A stretch of DNA of 64,000 nucleotides from Peptococcaceae bacterium BRH_c8a. GTDB lineage: Bacteria; Bacillota; Desulfotomaculia; Desulfotomaculales; Desulfallaceae. The DNA is taken from positions 1 through 64,000 of the forward strand of contig LADP01000021.1 of the NCBI GenBank assembly GCA_000961575.1. The letters are read 5' to 3'. Below are positions 24,464-32,976 of the stretch, one piece after another (within the stretch, counting starts at the first letter, position 1; each line of letters opens with the position of its first letter). The notes under the pieces are model-generated. The model ran no database searches. It was not told the DNA's origin and saw nothing but the letters and a program-made list of their open reading frames with translations. The position numbers were made by a program, and so were the translations under genes.

Positions 24464-25534
24464 ATGAACCCAAACGTTAAGTTAAGCAATTTTCAACTCT
24501 GTGTGCTTGTTTATTTCATACTACTGCTTCCCGTTATATGAAGCTTTCCCCTGGTCACTGTAAGTGGCCGAGATGCCTGGGCGGCCGGGTCCTTAGCCAT
24601 GCCATGGGCTTTAGGCTACACCTGGTTAATTCTAAAAATATCGCATCAAGCCCCAAACCTGACTATTATTGAGCAAGCTAAAGCGTATGCACCGGTTTTG
24701 GGAATCATTCTAGGACTTATATTAGTAATATTCTTTATCCTGGTGGCTGCTTATTATTTGTATGACCTGGCAGATTTTTTACAAACCCTGTTACCCAAAA
24801 CACCAACCATTGTTTTTAGCCTAGTGGTGATTGCCCTGGGGGCGTTTGCAATCAAGTTGGGCTTGGAAACCTTGGCCAGGCTGGCGGTAATACTAATTAT
24901 TCCGGTGTTCATATTGATTGCAGTGGGGATTGTCCCCAATTTATTTACCCTTGACTTCCCTACAATTCTAATGCCCCTGGACAACTGGAAACACACCGTG
25001 AAAGGGGCGATATTTCAATCTGCAGTCTTTGGCGAACTACTTGTTTTAACAATGCTGCTTCCAGCGGTGAACAAACCAGGAAGTATCGGCAAATCTATAT
25101 TTATAACGATTTTTTTCGGTTGGTTTTTGATTGTGACACTGGTTTTTACATTGTATGGCAACTTCAGTATCTATACCACTCAAATAATATACAAGCTGTT
25201 TGAACTTTATAGGGAAGTCGGCCGAATTGAATCCCTGTTTATAATCCTATGGGTTTCTACTTTTTTAATCAAAGTGTCTATCTTTTTATATGCAGCGGTT
25301 AAAGGGTTGAGTGATGTCTTTGGCTTAAAAAGCCATGGGCCGTTGGTATGGCCCATGACTGTGTTTATCGCCTTTCTTTCCCTGGTGTCATTTCGTAATT
25401 ATATTGATTATTTTCGATTTTTTATTGATTTTTACCCGTTGGTGTCATTATCCGTGGAACTGGTGATACCGTTACTCTTTGGGGCCGCTTTATTGCTGGG
25501 AACCGGTTTAAAAGGTACCCTACCCAAGGCCTAA
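24464..25534 (+). pseudogene. Second GerAB-family gene of locus 3, interrupted by an in-frame TGA
   Basis: From an ATG at 24464 the frame reads MNPNVKLSNFQLCVLVYFIL LLPVI, then TGA at 24539, then continues in the same frame SFPLVTVSGRDAWAAGSLAM and a full GerAB body to 25534. The GRDAW motif just after the stop is the usual GerAB landmark, so the segment before the TGA is the true N terminus. The rest keeps LGLETLARLAV, an IxxWVSTFLIKVSIFLYA segment and the C-terminal helices without frameshift. One base change (TGG to TGA) would explain it. Translation could restart at the ATG at 24599, but that removes the first helix. It is a recent pseudogene or a locus surviving by read-through. It matches the second AB of locus 1 by position. 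Confidence 0.75.
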
Positions 25535-25548
25535 AGAATATTCTGTCA

Positions 25549-25616
25549 TTCAAGTTGGGGACGGTTTTTGACTTGAACTGAACTACGTTCAAGTCAAAAA
25601 CCGTCCCCAACTTGAA
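25549..25616. repeat. Perfect 30-bp palindrome between gerAB and the acyl-CoA dehydrogenase gene
   Basis: Arms 25549-25578 and 25587-25616 are perfect reverse complements around tgaactac. The arms contain ttggggacggtttttgac. It sits between two converging genes, 15 bases after one stop and 6 bases from the other, where it can serve as a two-way terminator. Confidence 0.85.
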
Positions 25617-25621
25617 TTATT

Positions 25622-26764
25622 TTAATCTCTTAGCAGGTGTTTAGCGATTACAATGCGCTGGATCTGGTTGGTGCCTTCGTAAATCTGGGTAATCTTGGCG
25701 TCGCGCATGTAGCGTTCCACCGGGTACTCTTTGCAGTAGCCGTACCCACCCAGTATTTGGACGGCGTTGGTGGTTACTTCCATGGCAGTATCGGTGGCGT
25801 ACATTTTGGCCATGGAAGCTTCCTTGGCGTAGGGCAGGCCCATGTCGCGCATGCGGGCGGCCCGATAGACCAGCAGGCGGGAGCAGTCGATACGGGTGGC
25901 CATTTCTGCCAGCATAAACTGAATGGCCTGTAAGTCGGCAATAGGCTTGCCGAACTGGATCCGCTCTTTGGCGTAGTCTCTGGCCACGTCGAAGGCAGCC
26001 TGAGCGATGCCCAGTCCCTGGGCGGCGATGCCGATGCGCCCGCCGTCTAAAAGGGCCATGGCCACTTTAAATCCTTCGCCTTCTTTGCCCAGCAGATTTT
26101 CCTTGGGCACTTTGGCATTGTCAAAAACCAACTCGGCGGTAATATCGCCGTGCAAGCCCATTTTTTCTTCGATTTTACCGATTGAAAATCCGGGTGTGTT
26201 TTTATCCACCAGCAGGCAAGTGATGCCCTTGTATCCTTTTTCATTGCCGGTGCGGACGAAGGTTACGCAGACTTCGGCTTCACCACCGCTGGAAATAAAT
26301 ATCTTACTCCCGTTGACAATGTAGTGGTCACCTTCCAATTTAGCAGTGGTTCCTAAGTTGGCCGGGTCGGATCCGGCGTTGGGCTCAGTGAGGGCGAAGG
26401 CGCCGATGTACTCACCAGAAGCCAGCTTGGGCACGTATTTTTGTTTTTGCTCCTCGGTGCCGAAATAGACGATAGGGAAAGTGCCCACCGAGGTGTGTAC
26501 CGCCAGAATAACCCCGGTTGAGGCACAAGCCCGGGATATTTCCTCAATGGTGATGATATAGGACAGGTAATCGCATCCGGCGCCGCCGTATTCCTCGGGG
26601 ATGGGCACGCCCATCAGGCCCAATTCGCCCATTTTCTTGATGTTTTCCCAGGGGAAACGTTGTTCGCGGTCGATTTCAGCCGCCCGGGGAGCAATCTCGT
26701 TCTGGGCCAGCTTGCGTACCATATCGCGCATCATCTGTTGTTCTTCATTAAGCATAAAAGGCAT
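25622..26764 (-). CDS. Short-chain acyl-CoA dehydrogenase (butyryl-CoA dehydrogenase type)
   Basis: A 380-residue flavoprotein of normal family length. Motifs are AFALTEPNAGSDPANLGTTA (about 121-140), ISSGGEAEVCVTFVRTG, YAKERIQFGKPIADLQAIQ, LGGYGYCKEYPVERYMRDAK, and IYEGTNQIQRIVIAKHLLRD at the end, with Glu363 as the catalytic base. It catalyses alpha,beta-oxidation of short acyl-CoA using FAD, or reduction of crotonyl-CoA in the reverse direction. An AAGGAGTG site precedes the ATG. The thiolase gene lies upstream on the same strand, separated by 230 bases with two palindromic repeats. The two enzymes fit a butyrate or fatty-acid pathway. No electron-transfer flavoprotein genes are nearby. 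Confidence 0.93.
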   Translation of the reverse strand: MPFMLNEEQQMMRDMVRKLAQNEIAPRAAEIDREQRFPWENIKKMGELGLMGVPIPEEYGGAGCDYLSYIITIEEISRACASTGVILAVHTSVGTFPIVYFGTEEQKQKYVPKLASGEYIGAFALTEPNAGSDPANLGTTAKLEGDHYIVNGSKIFISSGGEAEVCVTFVRTGNEKGYKGITCLLVDKNTPGFSIGKIEEKMGLHGDITAELVFDNAKVPKENLLGKEGEGFKVAMALLDGGRIGIAAQGLGIAQAAFDVARDYAKERIQFGKPIADLQAIQFMLAEMATRIDCSRLLVYRAARMRDMGLPYAKEASMAKMYATDTAMEVTTNAVQILGGYGYCKEYPVERYMRDAKITQIYEGTNQIQRIVIAKHLLRD

Positions 26765-26804
26765 CCTTATAACACTCCTTAACCTTCAAATTAAACAAAA
26801 CCCA

Positions 26805-26932
26805 GGGGACATTCCTCGACCGCAAAGCTTCGACCCTAAAACTGAGGTGTGTCCCCGTTCATTAAACTAACACACTAAACGCAGGGGACATTCCTCAACC
26901 GCAAAGCTGCGACCCTAAACCAGAGGTGTACC
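26805..26932. repeat. Two tandem GGGGACATTCCT...AGGTGTGTCCCC repeats
   Basis: Copy one is 26805-26856 and copy two 26884-26932. Both contain ccgcaaagct[t/g]cgaccctaaa between the arms. The second copy lacks the final gtcccc. They fill the gap between the thiolase and acyl-CoA dehydrogenase genes. Confidence 0.8.
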
Positions 26933-26997
26933 TTAACTATGACATTTTTCCAACCTGAATGCTGACATAATTGAGTTCCTTAAAAAAGGTGCTTCCG

Positions 26998-28179
26998 TTA
27001 CTCTACTTTAATCATTACAGCATCACCCTGGGCAGCGCCGCTGCAGATAGCAGCAAGACCAATGCCGCCGCCCCGCCGGCGTAGTTCGTAAATCAGGGTC
27101 ATCAGGATGCGCGCGCCGCTTGCGCCTATGGGGTGACCAAAGGCGATGGCACCACCGTTGACATTGACCAGTTCGGGGTTCCAGCCTGCAATTTTGCCGC
27201 TCACCAGCGCCACTGCAGCGAAAGCTTCGTTAACTTCCAGCAGATCCACTTTATCGATGGTCATACCCTTCTGGTGCAGCAACTTGTTAATGGACAGGCC
27301 GGGCACGGTGGCAATATATTTGGCTTCCTGCGAAACCGAGGCGTGCCCTAAAATGGTAGCCATTGGTTTTAAGCCCATTTCCCGTGCCTTTTCGTCCGAC
27401 ATCAGCACCATCGCGCCGGCGCCGTCGTTTACGCCTGGGGCGTTGCCGGCGGTGACTGTATTATTGGGGTCGAAAACCGGCGCCAATTTGCGCAGGGCTT
27501 CGATACTGGTGTCACGCCGAGGGCCTTCATCGGTATCGACAATAACCGGGTTACCTCTTTTTTGTGGTATGGTAACCGGTACAATTTCCTCTTTCAGTCT
27601 GCCTGCATCCATGGCATCCACGGCTAGCTGTTGGCTGCGCAGAGCCCACTGATCCTGCGCCTCCCGACTGATGTCGTATTCATTGGCCACCTCACCGCCG
27701 TGAATGGCCATGTGGCGGTCGTAGAAGGAACACCACAGCCCGTCGTTTACCATTAAGTCTGTAAACTTGGTGTCAAACATGCGCAAGCCCCAACGGGCAC
27801 CTGGTACGAAGTAGGGGGCATTACTCATGCTTTCCATGCCGCCGGCAATCATAATGTCTGCATCACCGGCCCGGATTGCCTGGTCTGCCATGGTGGCGGC
27901 CCGCAGGCCCGAGGCGCATACCTTGTTGATGGTTTCCGAAGGTACTTCCCAGGGCAGGCCGGCCTCTCGGGTAGCCTGGCGGGATGGGATCTGTCCGCAG
28001 CCGCCTTGGAGCACCTGGCCGAAAATCACGTTTTCCACTATGGCGCCGTCGATCCCGGCGCGTTTAACTGCTTCAGCGATGACGATGCCGCCCAGCTTTA
28101 CAGCCGGGAGGGATTTAAGCGCGCCGCCCAACCTGCCGAAGGGAGTTCTGGCCGCGCTGACAATAACTGTTTGACGCAT
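26998..28179 (-). CDS. Acetyl-CoA acetyltransferase (thiolase)
   Basis: A 393-residue thiolase of standard length. The acyl-accepting nucleophile is Cys88 in [10 protein letters not shown]. The second catalytic pair is His349 in [10 protein letters not shown] and Cys379 in [11 protein letters not shown]. Further motifs are [12 protein letters not shown] and [11 protein letters not shown]. It condenses two acetyl-CoA to acetoacetyl-CoA or runs in the degradative direction. AGAGGAGTAGAAATA precedes the ATG. Together with the downstream acyl-CoA dehydrogenase it suggests a C4 or fatty-acid pathway; hydroxyacyl-CoA dehydrogenase and crotonase are not in the window. Confidence 0.95.
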   Translation of the reverse strand: MRQTVIVSAARTPFGRLGGALKSLPAVKLGGIVIAEAVKRAGIDGAIVENVIFGQVLQGGCGQIPSRQATREAGLPWEVPSETINKVCASGLRAATMADQAIRAGDADIMIAGGMESMSNAPYFVPGARWGLRMFDTKFTDLMVNDGLWCSFYDRHMAIHGGEVANEYDISREAQDQWALRSQQLAVDAMDAGRLKEEIVPVTIPQKRGNPVIVDTDEGPRRDTSIEALRKLAPVFDPNNTVTAGNAPGVNDGAGAMVLMSDEKAREMGLKPMATILGHASVSQEAKYIATVPGLSINKLLHQKGMTIDKVDLLEVNEAFAAVALVSGKIAGWNPELVNVNGGAIAFGHPIGASGARILMTLIYELRRRGGGIGLAAICSGAAQGDAVMIKVE

Positions 28180-28413
28180 TATTTCTACTCCTCTCGTTTA
28201 ATTTGTTTAAAATTTACAATGAATTCAGTTTTTTTGCTTAATTATAAATATCACTTGCAAAGTTAATGCCAGGTTGGCGTAAGCACCGCCTAGCAGTACA
28301 CACAGGATTTATAGACGTGTTAGACGGCTTAAAATAACCGACACTGTATTCATTGTAGACACTTGTAGTCAGGCATGTAAAAAGTAATGCTGCTGCCCGG
28401 CTTGATTCTGGGC

Positions 28414-28445
28414 AAAAAAATCTATCGGGCTTAATAACCCGATAG
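28414..28445 (-). terminator. Terminator after the biotin carrier gene
   Basis: On the minus strand CTATCGGG pairs with CCCGATAG around an 8-nt loop, followed by ATTTTTTT. It ends the small biotin-protein transcript about 50 bases after its stop. Confidence 0.85.
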
Positions 28446-28495
28446 AAGGAAAATGCATCATAAAGTTCCACTAGCAGATAAGTTCCCTAGGTTGG

Positions 28496-28708
28496 CTATT
28501 CCAGAGTCATAATTACTGTGTCGTTATTAACCACATCGCCGGGATTAACTTTGATTTCCTGAACGGTGCCGTCAGAAGGGGCGTAGATTTTAACCATCAT
28601 TTTCATTGCTTCAATAGTTGCCACTGGATCGTTTGCTTTTACCTGGTCGCCTGCTTTAACATCAATTGATACAAGTTTACCTACCATGGGTGATAATACG
28701 TTAGCCAT
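28496..28708 (-). CDS. Biotin (lipoyl-like) carrier protein
   Basis: A free-standing 70-residue biotinyl domain. The EAMKM motif places the biotinylated lysine at residue 36. PMVGKLVSIDVKAGDQVK forms the preceding strands and SDGTVQEIKVNPGDVV the symmetrical second half. Such small carriers serve decarboxylases or carboxylases such as methylmalonyl-CoA decarboxylase or acetyl-CoA carboxylase, but no carboxylase subunit is encoded beside it. GAGGAGGAACAAAA precedes the ATG and a terminator follows, so it is monocistronic. Partner enzyme unknown. Confidence 0.88.
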   Translation of the reverse strand: MANVLSPMVGKLVSIDVKAGDQVKANDPVATIEAMKMMVKIYAPSDGTVQEIKVNPGDVVNNDTVIMTLE

Positions 28709-29425
28709 TTTTTGTTCCTCCTCAAGTTCTTTTTTTATTTGCGTCCAAAATTAAATTTTACTTTAAATTAATTCTAAAATTCTAGGACAGTCAGCCTGTG
28801 CTTTTTATGCGTTACAGTAACCGTCAGGGTTAGTATGCCTAAAACTAAAAAAACGGATATAATACCTGTAAAGGCAACTACACTGGCTTGTCCAATCTAC
28901 CAATCGTCCACCCCCTAAAAAGGGTTACTATTTGGCGCGCGGTCCGGTGGTCGAATAAATTGCCCTCCCTTCAAGCCTCCTGTATTCAGTCTGCCCGGAC
29001 CTTAATCTATGTATGGTTAATTGAAATTATTACATAATTTAAAATTAACGTCAATTGTCAAATCTGAGATTATGTTTATTGTATACAAAAATTATGCTTG
29101 GTCACCGGGTTAAAAGCCCTTTCTGGTTGCGATTGCGGATAAATTGTGCTAAAATTAAACGTCAATTACACCTGTTAAGAAGGAATAGGGACACCCTTGC
29201 AAATGTCTTAACGTGCGAATGTCCCTAAAAAATGGCTATTACCGGGATTACCGGTTAAAATGAAAAACGGAATTCTATTATTTAGGCAGGAAACATTTGC
29301 ATGATTACAGAATAACACTGGTAGTATTGTGTTAAAATATTTTTTTAGTGGTTGTAGTAAGGATTAGAATGATTTAAGAGTATCCTTATTAAAAACATTA
29401 CATATGATTACTCACAAGGGGGAGC
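28709..29425. other. 717-bp intergenic region with possible RNA structure and a palindromic repeat
   Basis: No credible ORF. A TATAAT lies in ggatataatacc near 28860 on the plus strand. GGTCCGG (28941-28947) can pair with CCGGACC (28995-29001) around a 47-nt loop. A GGGACACCC...GAATGTCCC copy of the dispersed family is at 29187-29226. The last 100 bases are AT-rich and contain the likely promoter of the trigger factor gene (GTTAAAATAT near 29330). Confidence 0.4.
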
Positions 29426-30760
29426 ATGATGAAGGCTACCGCGGAAAAACTGGAAAACAATGAAGTACTACTTGATGTAGAGGTTGATGCCAGCCAATTG
29501 GATCAGGCGATGGAGCAGGCTTACCGCAAATTGGTTAAGACTGTGAACGTACCGGGATTCCGCAAGGGTAAAGTCCCGCGGATGGTATTTGAAAATTTCG
29601 TGGGTAAAGCGGCCCTGTATAACGAAGCTGTAGAGATTGTTGTTCCGGAAGCATACATGCAGGCCGTTCAGGAAACCAAAGTGGAACCGGTGGCCCAGCC
29701 TAAAGTTGAACTGGTGCAGGTGGAGGAAGGTAAACCGGTAAAGTTTAAGGCTACCATTAAGGTCAAGCCAGAAGTAACTCTGGGGCAGTATGCAGGGTTA
29801 CAGGTAAGCAAGCCGGTTCTGGAAGTAGCCGACCAGGATGTAGAAAATGAATTGAAAAAGCTGCAGGATAGACATGCTCAGTTGGTGAACCTGGAAGAAG
29901 GCTCAGTGGAGCAGGGCGACATTGCCATTATAGATTTCGTCGGTCGTAAAGACGATGTGGAATTTGAGGGCGGCAAAGGGGACGATTACTCCCTGGAAAT
30001 TGGCTCCGGTACCTTCGTGCCCGGTTTTGAAGACCAGTTGGTGGGGGCGAAAATAGGCGGGAGCACCGAGATAACCGTTACCTTTCCCGAAGAATACCCC
30101 AATGAAGATCTTAAGGGCCAGGAAGTAGTATTTTCCGTAACCGTAAAAAGCGTCAAGCGCAAGGAGATTTCCGCTCTGGATGACGAGTTTGCTAAAGACG
30201 TCAGCGAGTTTGATACAATCGAAGAGCTAAAGGCCGATATCCTAAACAAGCTAAAGGAAGAAGCTGAGCAGAAGGCCAAACACCAGGTCAATAACGAAGC
30301 GGTTAAAAAGGCAGTAGAAAACGCCGAGGTAGATATCCCCGAGGAGATGGTCGACCTGCGGCTGTTGGAAATGATGGACAACATGGAAAATAGGCTGCAG
30401 GCCCAAGGACTGGACATGGAAAAATACCTTAAGTACACCAACTCGACTGTGGATGACCTTAAAAACAGCCTGCGGGATGACGCGGCCAGGGGGGTCAAGA
30501 CCACTCTGGTGCTGGAAACTATCGCTAAAGATGAAGACATTGTCGTTGGTGACGAGGACCTGGATCAGGAAATTGCCAGGATGGCCGGACATTACCAGCA
30601 GGAACCCGAGGTTTTGCGTAAAATACTAGAAGGACAGAACCAACTCGATTTTATTCGGGAAAGCCTGATGCAGCAAAAAACCATTGAGTTTATTGCTGAG
30701 AAGGCTGAATTGGTGGAAGGCACTAATCAAGAAGACACGAAACAAGCGGACGGGGAATAA
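29426..30760 (+). CDS. tig: Trigger factor, ribosome-associated chaperone and prolyl isomerase
   Basis: A 444-residue protein with the three trigger-factor domains. The N-terminal ribosome-binding domain carries the signature GFRKGKVPR (about 42-50). The FKBP-type isomerase domain (about 160-245) contains GDIAIIDFVGRKDDVEFEGG and GTFVPGFEDQLVGAKIG. The long helical C-terminal chaperone domain follows. It shields nascent chains at the ribosome exit. GGGGGAGC precedes tandem ATGs at 29426 and 29429. clpP and clpX follow on the same strand, the common tig-clpP-clpX order in Firmicutes, here separated from clpP by a terminator and a repeat. Confidence 0.96.
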   Translation: MMKATAEKLENNEVLLDVEVDASQLDQAMEQAYRKLVKTVNVPGFRKGKVPRMVFENFVGKAALYNEAVEIVVPEAYMQAVQETKVEPVAQPKVELVQVEEGKPVKFKATIKVKPEVTLGQYAGLQVSKPVLEVADQDVENELKKLQDRHAQLVNLEEGSVEQGDIAIIDFVGRKDDVEFEGGKGDDYSLEIGSGTFVPGFEDQLVGAKIGGSTEITVTFPEEYPNEDLKGQEVVFSVTVKSVKRKEISALDDEFAKDVSEFDTIEELKADILNKLKEEAEQKAKHQVNNEAVKKAVENAEVDIPEEMVDLRLLEMMDNMENRLQAQGLDMEKYLKYTNSTVDDLKNSLRDDAARGVKTTLVLETIAKDEDIVVGDEDLDQEIARMAGHYQQEPEVLRKILEGQNQLDFIRESLMQQKTIEFIAEKAELVEGTNQEDTKQADGE

Positions 30761-30819
30761 TTTGTTTGGATGGGGTTATCTTCGCACAGCCTGTAAGACC
30801 CCGCCCTCAAAGTAAAGGA

Positions 30820-30885
30820 TACACCTGCTGAAGTTTCGGTATTTCTCTGGGGCCAGGAATGTCCCAACTAATGGGGATTAACAGG
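30820..30885. repeat. Dispersed repeat, same subfamily as the copy inside gerAA
   Basis: gatacacctgctgaagtttc ... ccaggaatgtcccaactaat gggg matches the 14777-14835 copy in order and sequence, including the ctgctgaag and ggtatt segments. It lies between tig and its terminator. Confidence 0.75.
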
Positions 30886-30914
30886 CTGTAAGCTCGAAAT
30901 AAGTGCGACTAAGG

Positions 30915-30963
30915 TTCAGGTGGGGATAAACACCCACCTGAATCAGTCTTCTTTATTTTTGCC
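30915..30963 (+). terminator. Terminator between tig and clpP
   Basis: Stem TTCAGGTGGG with CCCACCTGAA around gataaaca, then tcagtcttctttattttt. A TATAAT at 30995-31000 downstream suggests that clpP has its own promoter. Confidence 0.8.
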
Positions 30964-31022
30964 CCTGATAGTGGTATAGTTGTATTAGATGAAGTATAAT
31001 CTTTTTTAAGGAGGGGATAACC

Positions 31023-31616
31023 ATGTCCTACCTTGTTCCTATAGTGGTTGAGCAGACTAGTCGGGGTGAAAGGTCTTACGATATTTATTCTCGGCTTCTA
31101 AAAGACCGGATTATTTTTATCGGCGGCCAGGTTGAAGATCACATGGCCAACCTGGTTATTGCCCAATTATTGTTCCTAGAGGCAGATGACCCGGAAAAAG
31201 ACATCAATATTTATATTAATTCGCCCGGCGGAGTGATTACAGCCGGGATGGCCATATACGACACCATGCAATATGTCAGGGCCGACGTTTCCACCATCTG
31301 CTTGGGGCAGGCGGCCAGTATGGGCGCTTTTCTTCTGGCGGCGGGCACTCCCGGCAAACGTTACGCCCTTCCGTACGCCCGGATAATGGTACACCAACCG
31401 GCCGGCGGTTTTCAGGGCCAGGCCACTGACATAGACATCCAGGCCAGGGAAATACTGCGGATGCGGGAAACTATGAACACGTTAATGGCCAAACACACGG
31501 GGCAACCCGTGGATAAAATTGCCCGGGATACAGAACGCGACTTCTTTATGTCGGCCAATGAGGCCAAGGAGTACGGGCTTATTGACAAGGTATTTGTGAG
31601 GTCCCAGCCAAGCTAA
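31023..31616 (+). CDS. clpP: ATP-dependent Clp protease proteolytic subunit
   Basis: A 197-residue serine peptidase of standard length. The catalytic triad is Ser99 (GQAASMG), His124 (MVHQPAGG) and Asp173 (DTERDFF), each shifted by two from the B. subtilis positions. [17 protein letters not shown] forms the oxyanion region. Two heptameric rings make the degradation chamber fed by ClpX or other Clp ATPases. AAGGAGGGGATAACC precedes the ATG. clpX starts 41 bases after the stop. Confidence 0.97.
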   Translation: MSYLVPIVVEQTSRGERSYDIYSRLLKDRIIFIGGQVEDHMANLVIAQLLFLEADDPEKDINIYINSPGGVITAGMAIYDTMQYVRADVSTICLGQAASMGAFLLAAGTPGKRYALPYARIMVHQPAGGFQGQATDIDIQAREILRMRETMNTLMAKHTGQPVDKIARDTERDFFMSANEAKEYGLIDKVFVRSQPS

Positions 31617-31657
31617 GAGGTCCCTAATGAAAATGTCCCCAACTGATGAGGTGAATT

Positions 31658-32908
31658 ATGTTTAATGAAAAGGGTCAACTGAAATGCTCCTTCTGTGGCA
31701 AGCTGCAGGATCAGGTAAAAAAACTTGTGGCCGGACCGGGCGTATATATCTGCGACGAATGTATCGAACTATGCAATGAAATTATTGAAGAAGAACTGAA
31801 CGAAGACATCGGCCTTGATCTGGGAGATGTTCCCAAGCCCAAGGAAATCAAGGACATTCTGGATCAGTACGTGATCGGGCAGGAAAACGCCAAAAAAGCC
31901 CTGGCGGTAGCTGTATACAACCACTATAAGCGCATTAACCTGGGCGGTAAGATTGACGATGTAGAATTGCAAAAAAGCAATATCGTTATGCTTGGGCCCA
32001 CCGGCAGCGGTAAAACACTGTTGGCCCAGACACTGGCCAGACTGCTTAATGTGCCATTTGCCATTGCCGACGCAACTTCTCTAACCGAGGCCGGTTACGT
32101 TGGCGAAGATGTGGAAAACATATTACTGAAGCTAATCCAGGCTGCCGATTACGACGTTGAAAAGGCTGAAAAAGGCATCATTTACATTGACGAAATTGAC
32201 AAGATTGCCCGCAAGTCGGAAAATCCGTCCATAACTCGCGATGTTTCCGGCGAGGGTGTTCAACAAGCTCTATTAAAAATTCTAGAAGGTACCGTAGCCA
32301 GCGTGCCGCCTCAGGGGGGCCGTAAACACCCGCACCAGGAATTTATCCAGCTGGATACCACCAACATCCTATTCATCTGCGGTGGTGCTTTTGATGGCAT
32401 TGATAAAATCATCCAAAACCGCATTGGTCAAAAAGTTATGGGATTTGGCGCCGATATAAAACCCAAACAAGAGCAGAAAATTGGTGAAATTCTAATCCAA
32501 ATACTGCCGGAAGACCTGCTGAGATACGGGTTAATTCCCGAGTTCGTAGGCCGTCTGCCCATTATTGTTACTCTAGAGGCTTTAAATGAGGACGCCTTGG
32601 TGCGCATCCTTACCGAGCCGCGTAATGCTCTGGTCAAACAATACGAGAAACTGTTCGACCTGGACGGTGTAAACCTGGAATTCCAGGCCGACGGCTTAAA
32701 GACCATTGCTCAGGAAGCACTGCGCCGTAAAACCGGTGCCCGGGGTCTGCGTTCCATTCTGGAGGATATTATGCTGGAGATTATGTACGACATTCCCTCC
32801 CGGGATGACATCTCCAAGTGTGTAATCACCAGGGACACTATCTTGAAGAAAGAAAAGCCAATGCTGGTGTCCATAGAGCGGAAGAAGAAAAAAGAGGAAT
32901 CAGCTTAA
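31658..32908 (+). CDS. clpX: ATP-dependent Clp protease ATPase subunit
   Basis: A 416-residue AAA+ unfoldase. The N-terminal zinc-binding domain has Cys pairs in CSFCGK and ICDECIELC. Walker A is GPTGSGKT (about 111-118) and Walker [11 protein letters not shown]. The pore region and sensor regions are typical ([27 protein letters not shown]). It delivers substrates to ClpP. GAGGTGAATT precedes the ATG. Just upstream, aatgtccccaactgatgagg is a fragment of the dispersed repeat family that runs into the Shine-Dalgarno. Confidence 0.97.
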   Translation: MFNEKGQLKCSFCGKLQDQVKKLVAGPGVYICDECIELCNEIIEEELNEDIGLDLGDVPKPKEIKDILDQYVIGQENAKKALAVAVYNHYKRINLGGKIDDVELQKSNIVMLGPTGSGKTLLAQTLARLLNVPFAIADATSLTEAGYVGEDVENILLKLIQAADYDVEKAEKGIIYIDEIDKIARKSENPSITRDVSGEGVQQALLKILEGTVASVPPQGGRKHPHQEFIQLDTTNILFICGGAFDGIDKIIQNRIGQKVMGFGADIKPKQEQKIGEILIQILPEDLLRYGLIPEFVGRLPIIVTLEALNEDALVRILTEPRNALVKQYEKLFDLDGVNLEFQADGLKTIAQEALRRKTGARGLRSILEDIMLEIMYDIPSRDDISKCVITRDTILKKEKPMLVSIERKKKKEESA

Positions 32909-32933
32909 AGCTCAAAAGCAAAAAGTAAAAAAT

Positions 32934-32963
32934 AAAAGCCATACCTTAGCGGGTGTGGCTTTT
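32934..32963. terminator. Bidirectional terminator between clpX and the GGDEF gene
   Basis: AAAAGCCATACC pairs with GGGTGTGGCTTTT around ttagc. A and T runs on both sides suit both converging genes. Confidence 0.85.
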
Positions 32964-32976
32964 CCACGTGCAATTT

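Noticed and set aside
24539-24541. TGA as a selenocysteine codon in gerAB
   Set aside because: GerAB is not a selenoprotein family, the position lies in the first membrane segment, and I see no bacterial SECIS-like hairpin immediately after the TGA. A nonsense change is simpler.
29986-30540. 184-codon ORF opposite trigger factor
   Set aside because: Ser/Phe/Leu-rich antisense of a Lys/Glu-rich gene; no ribosome site.
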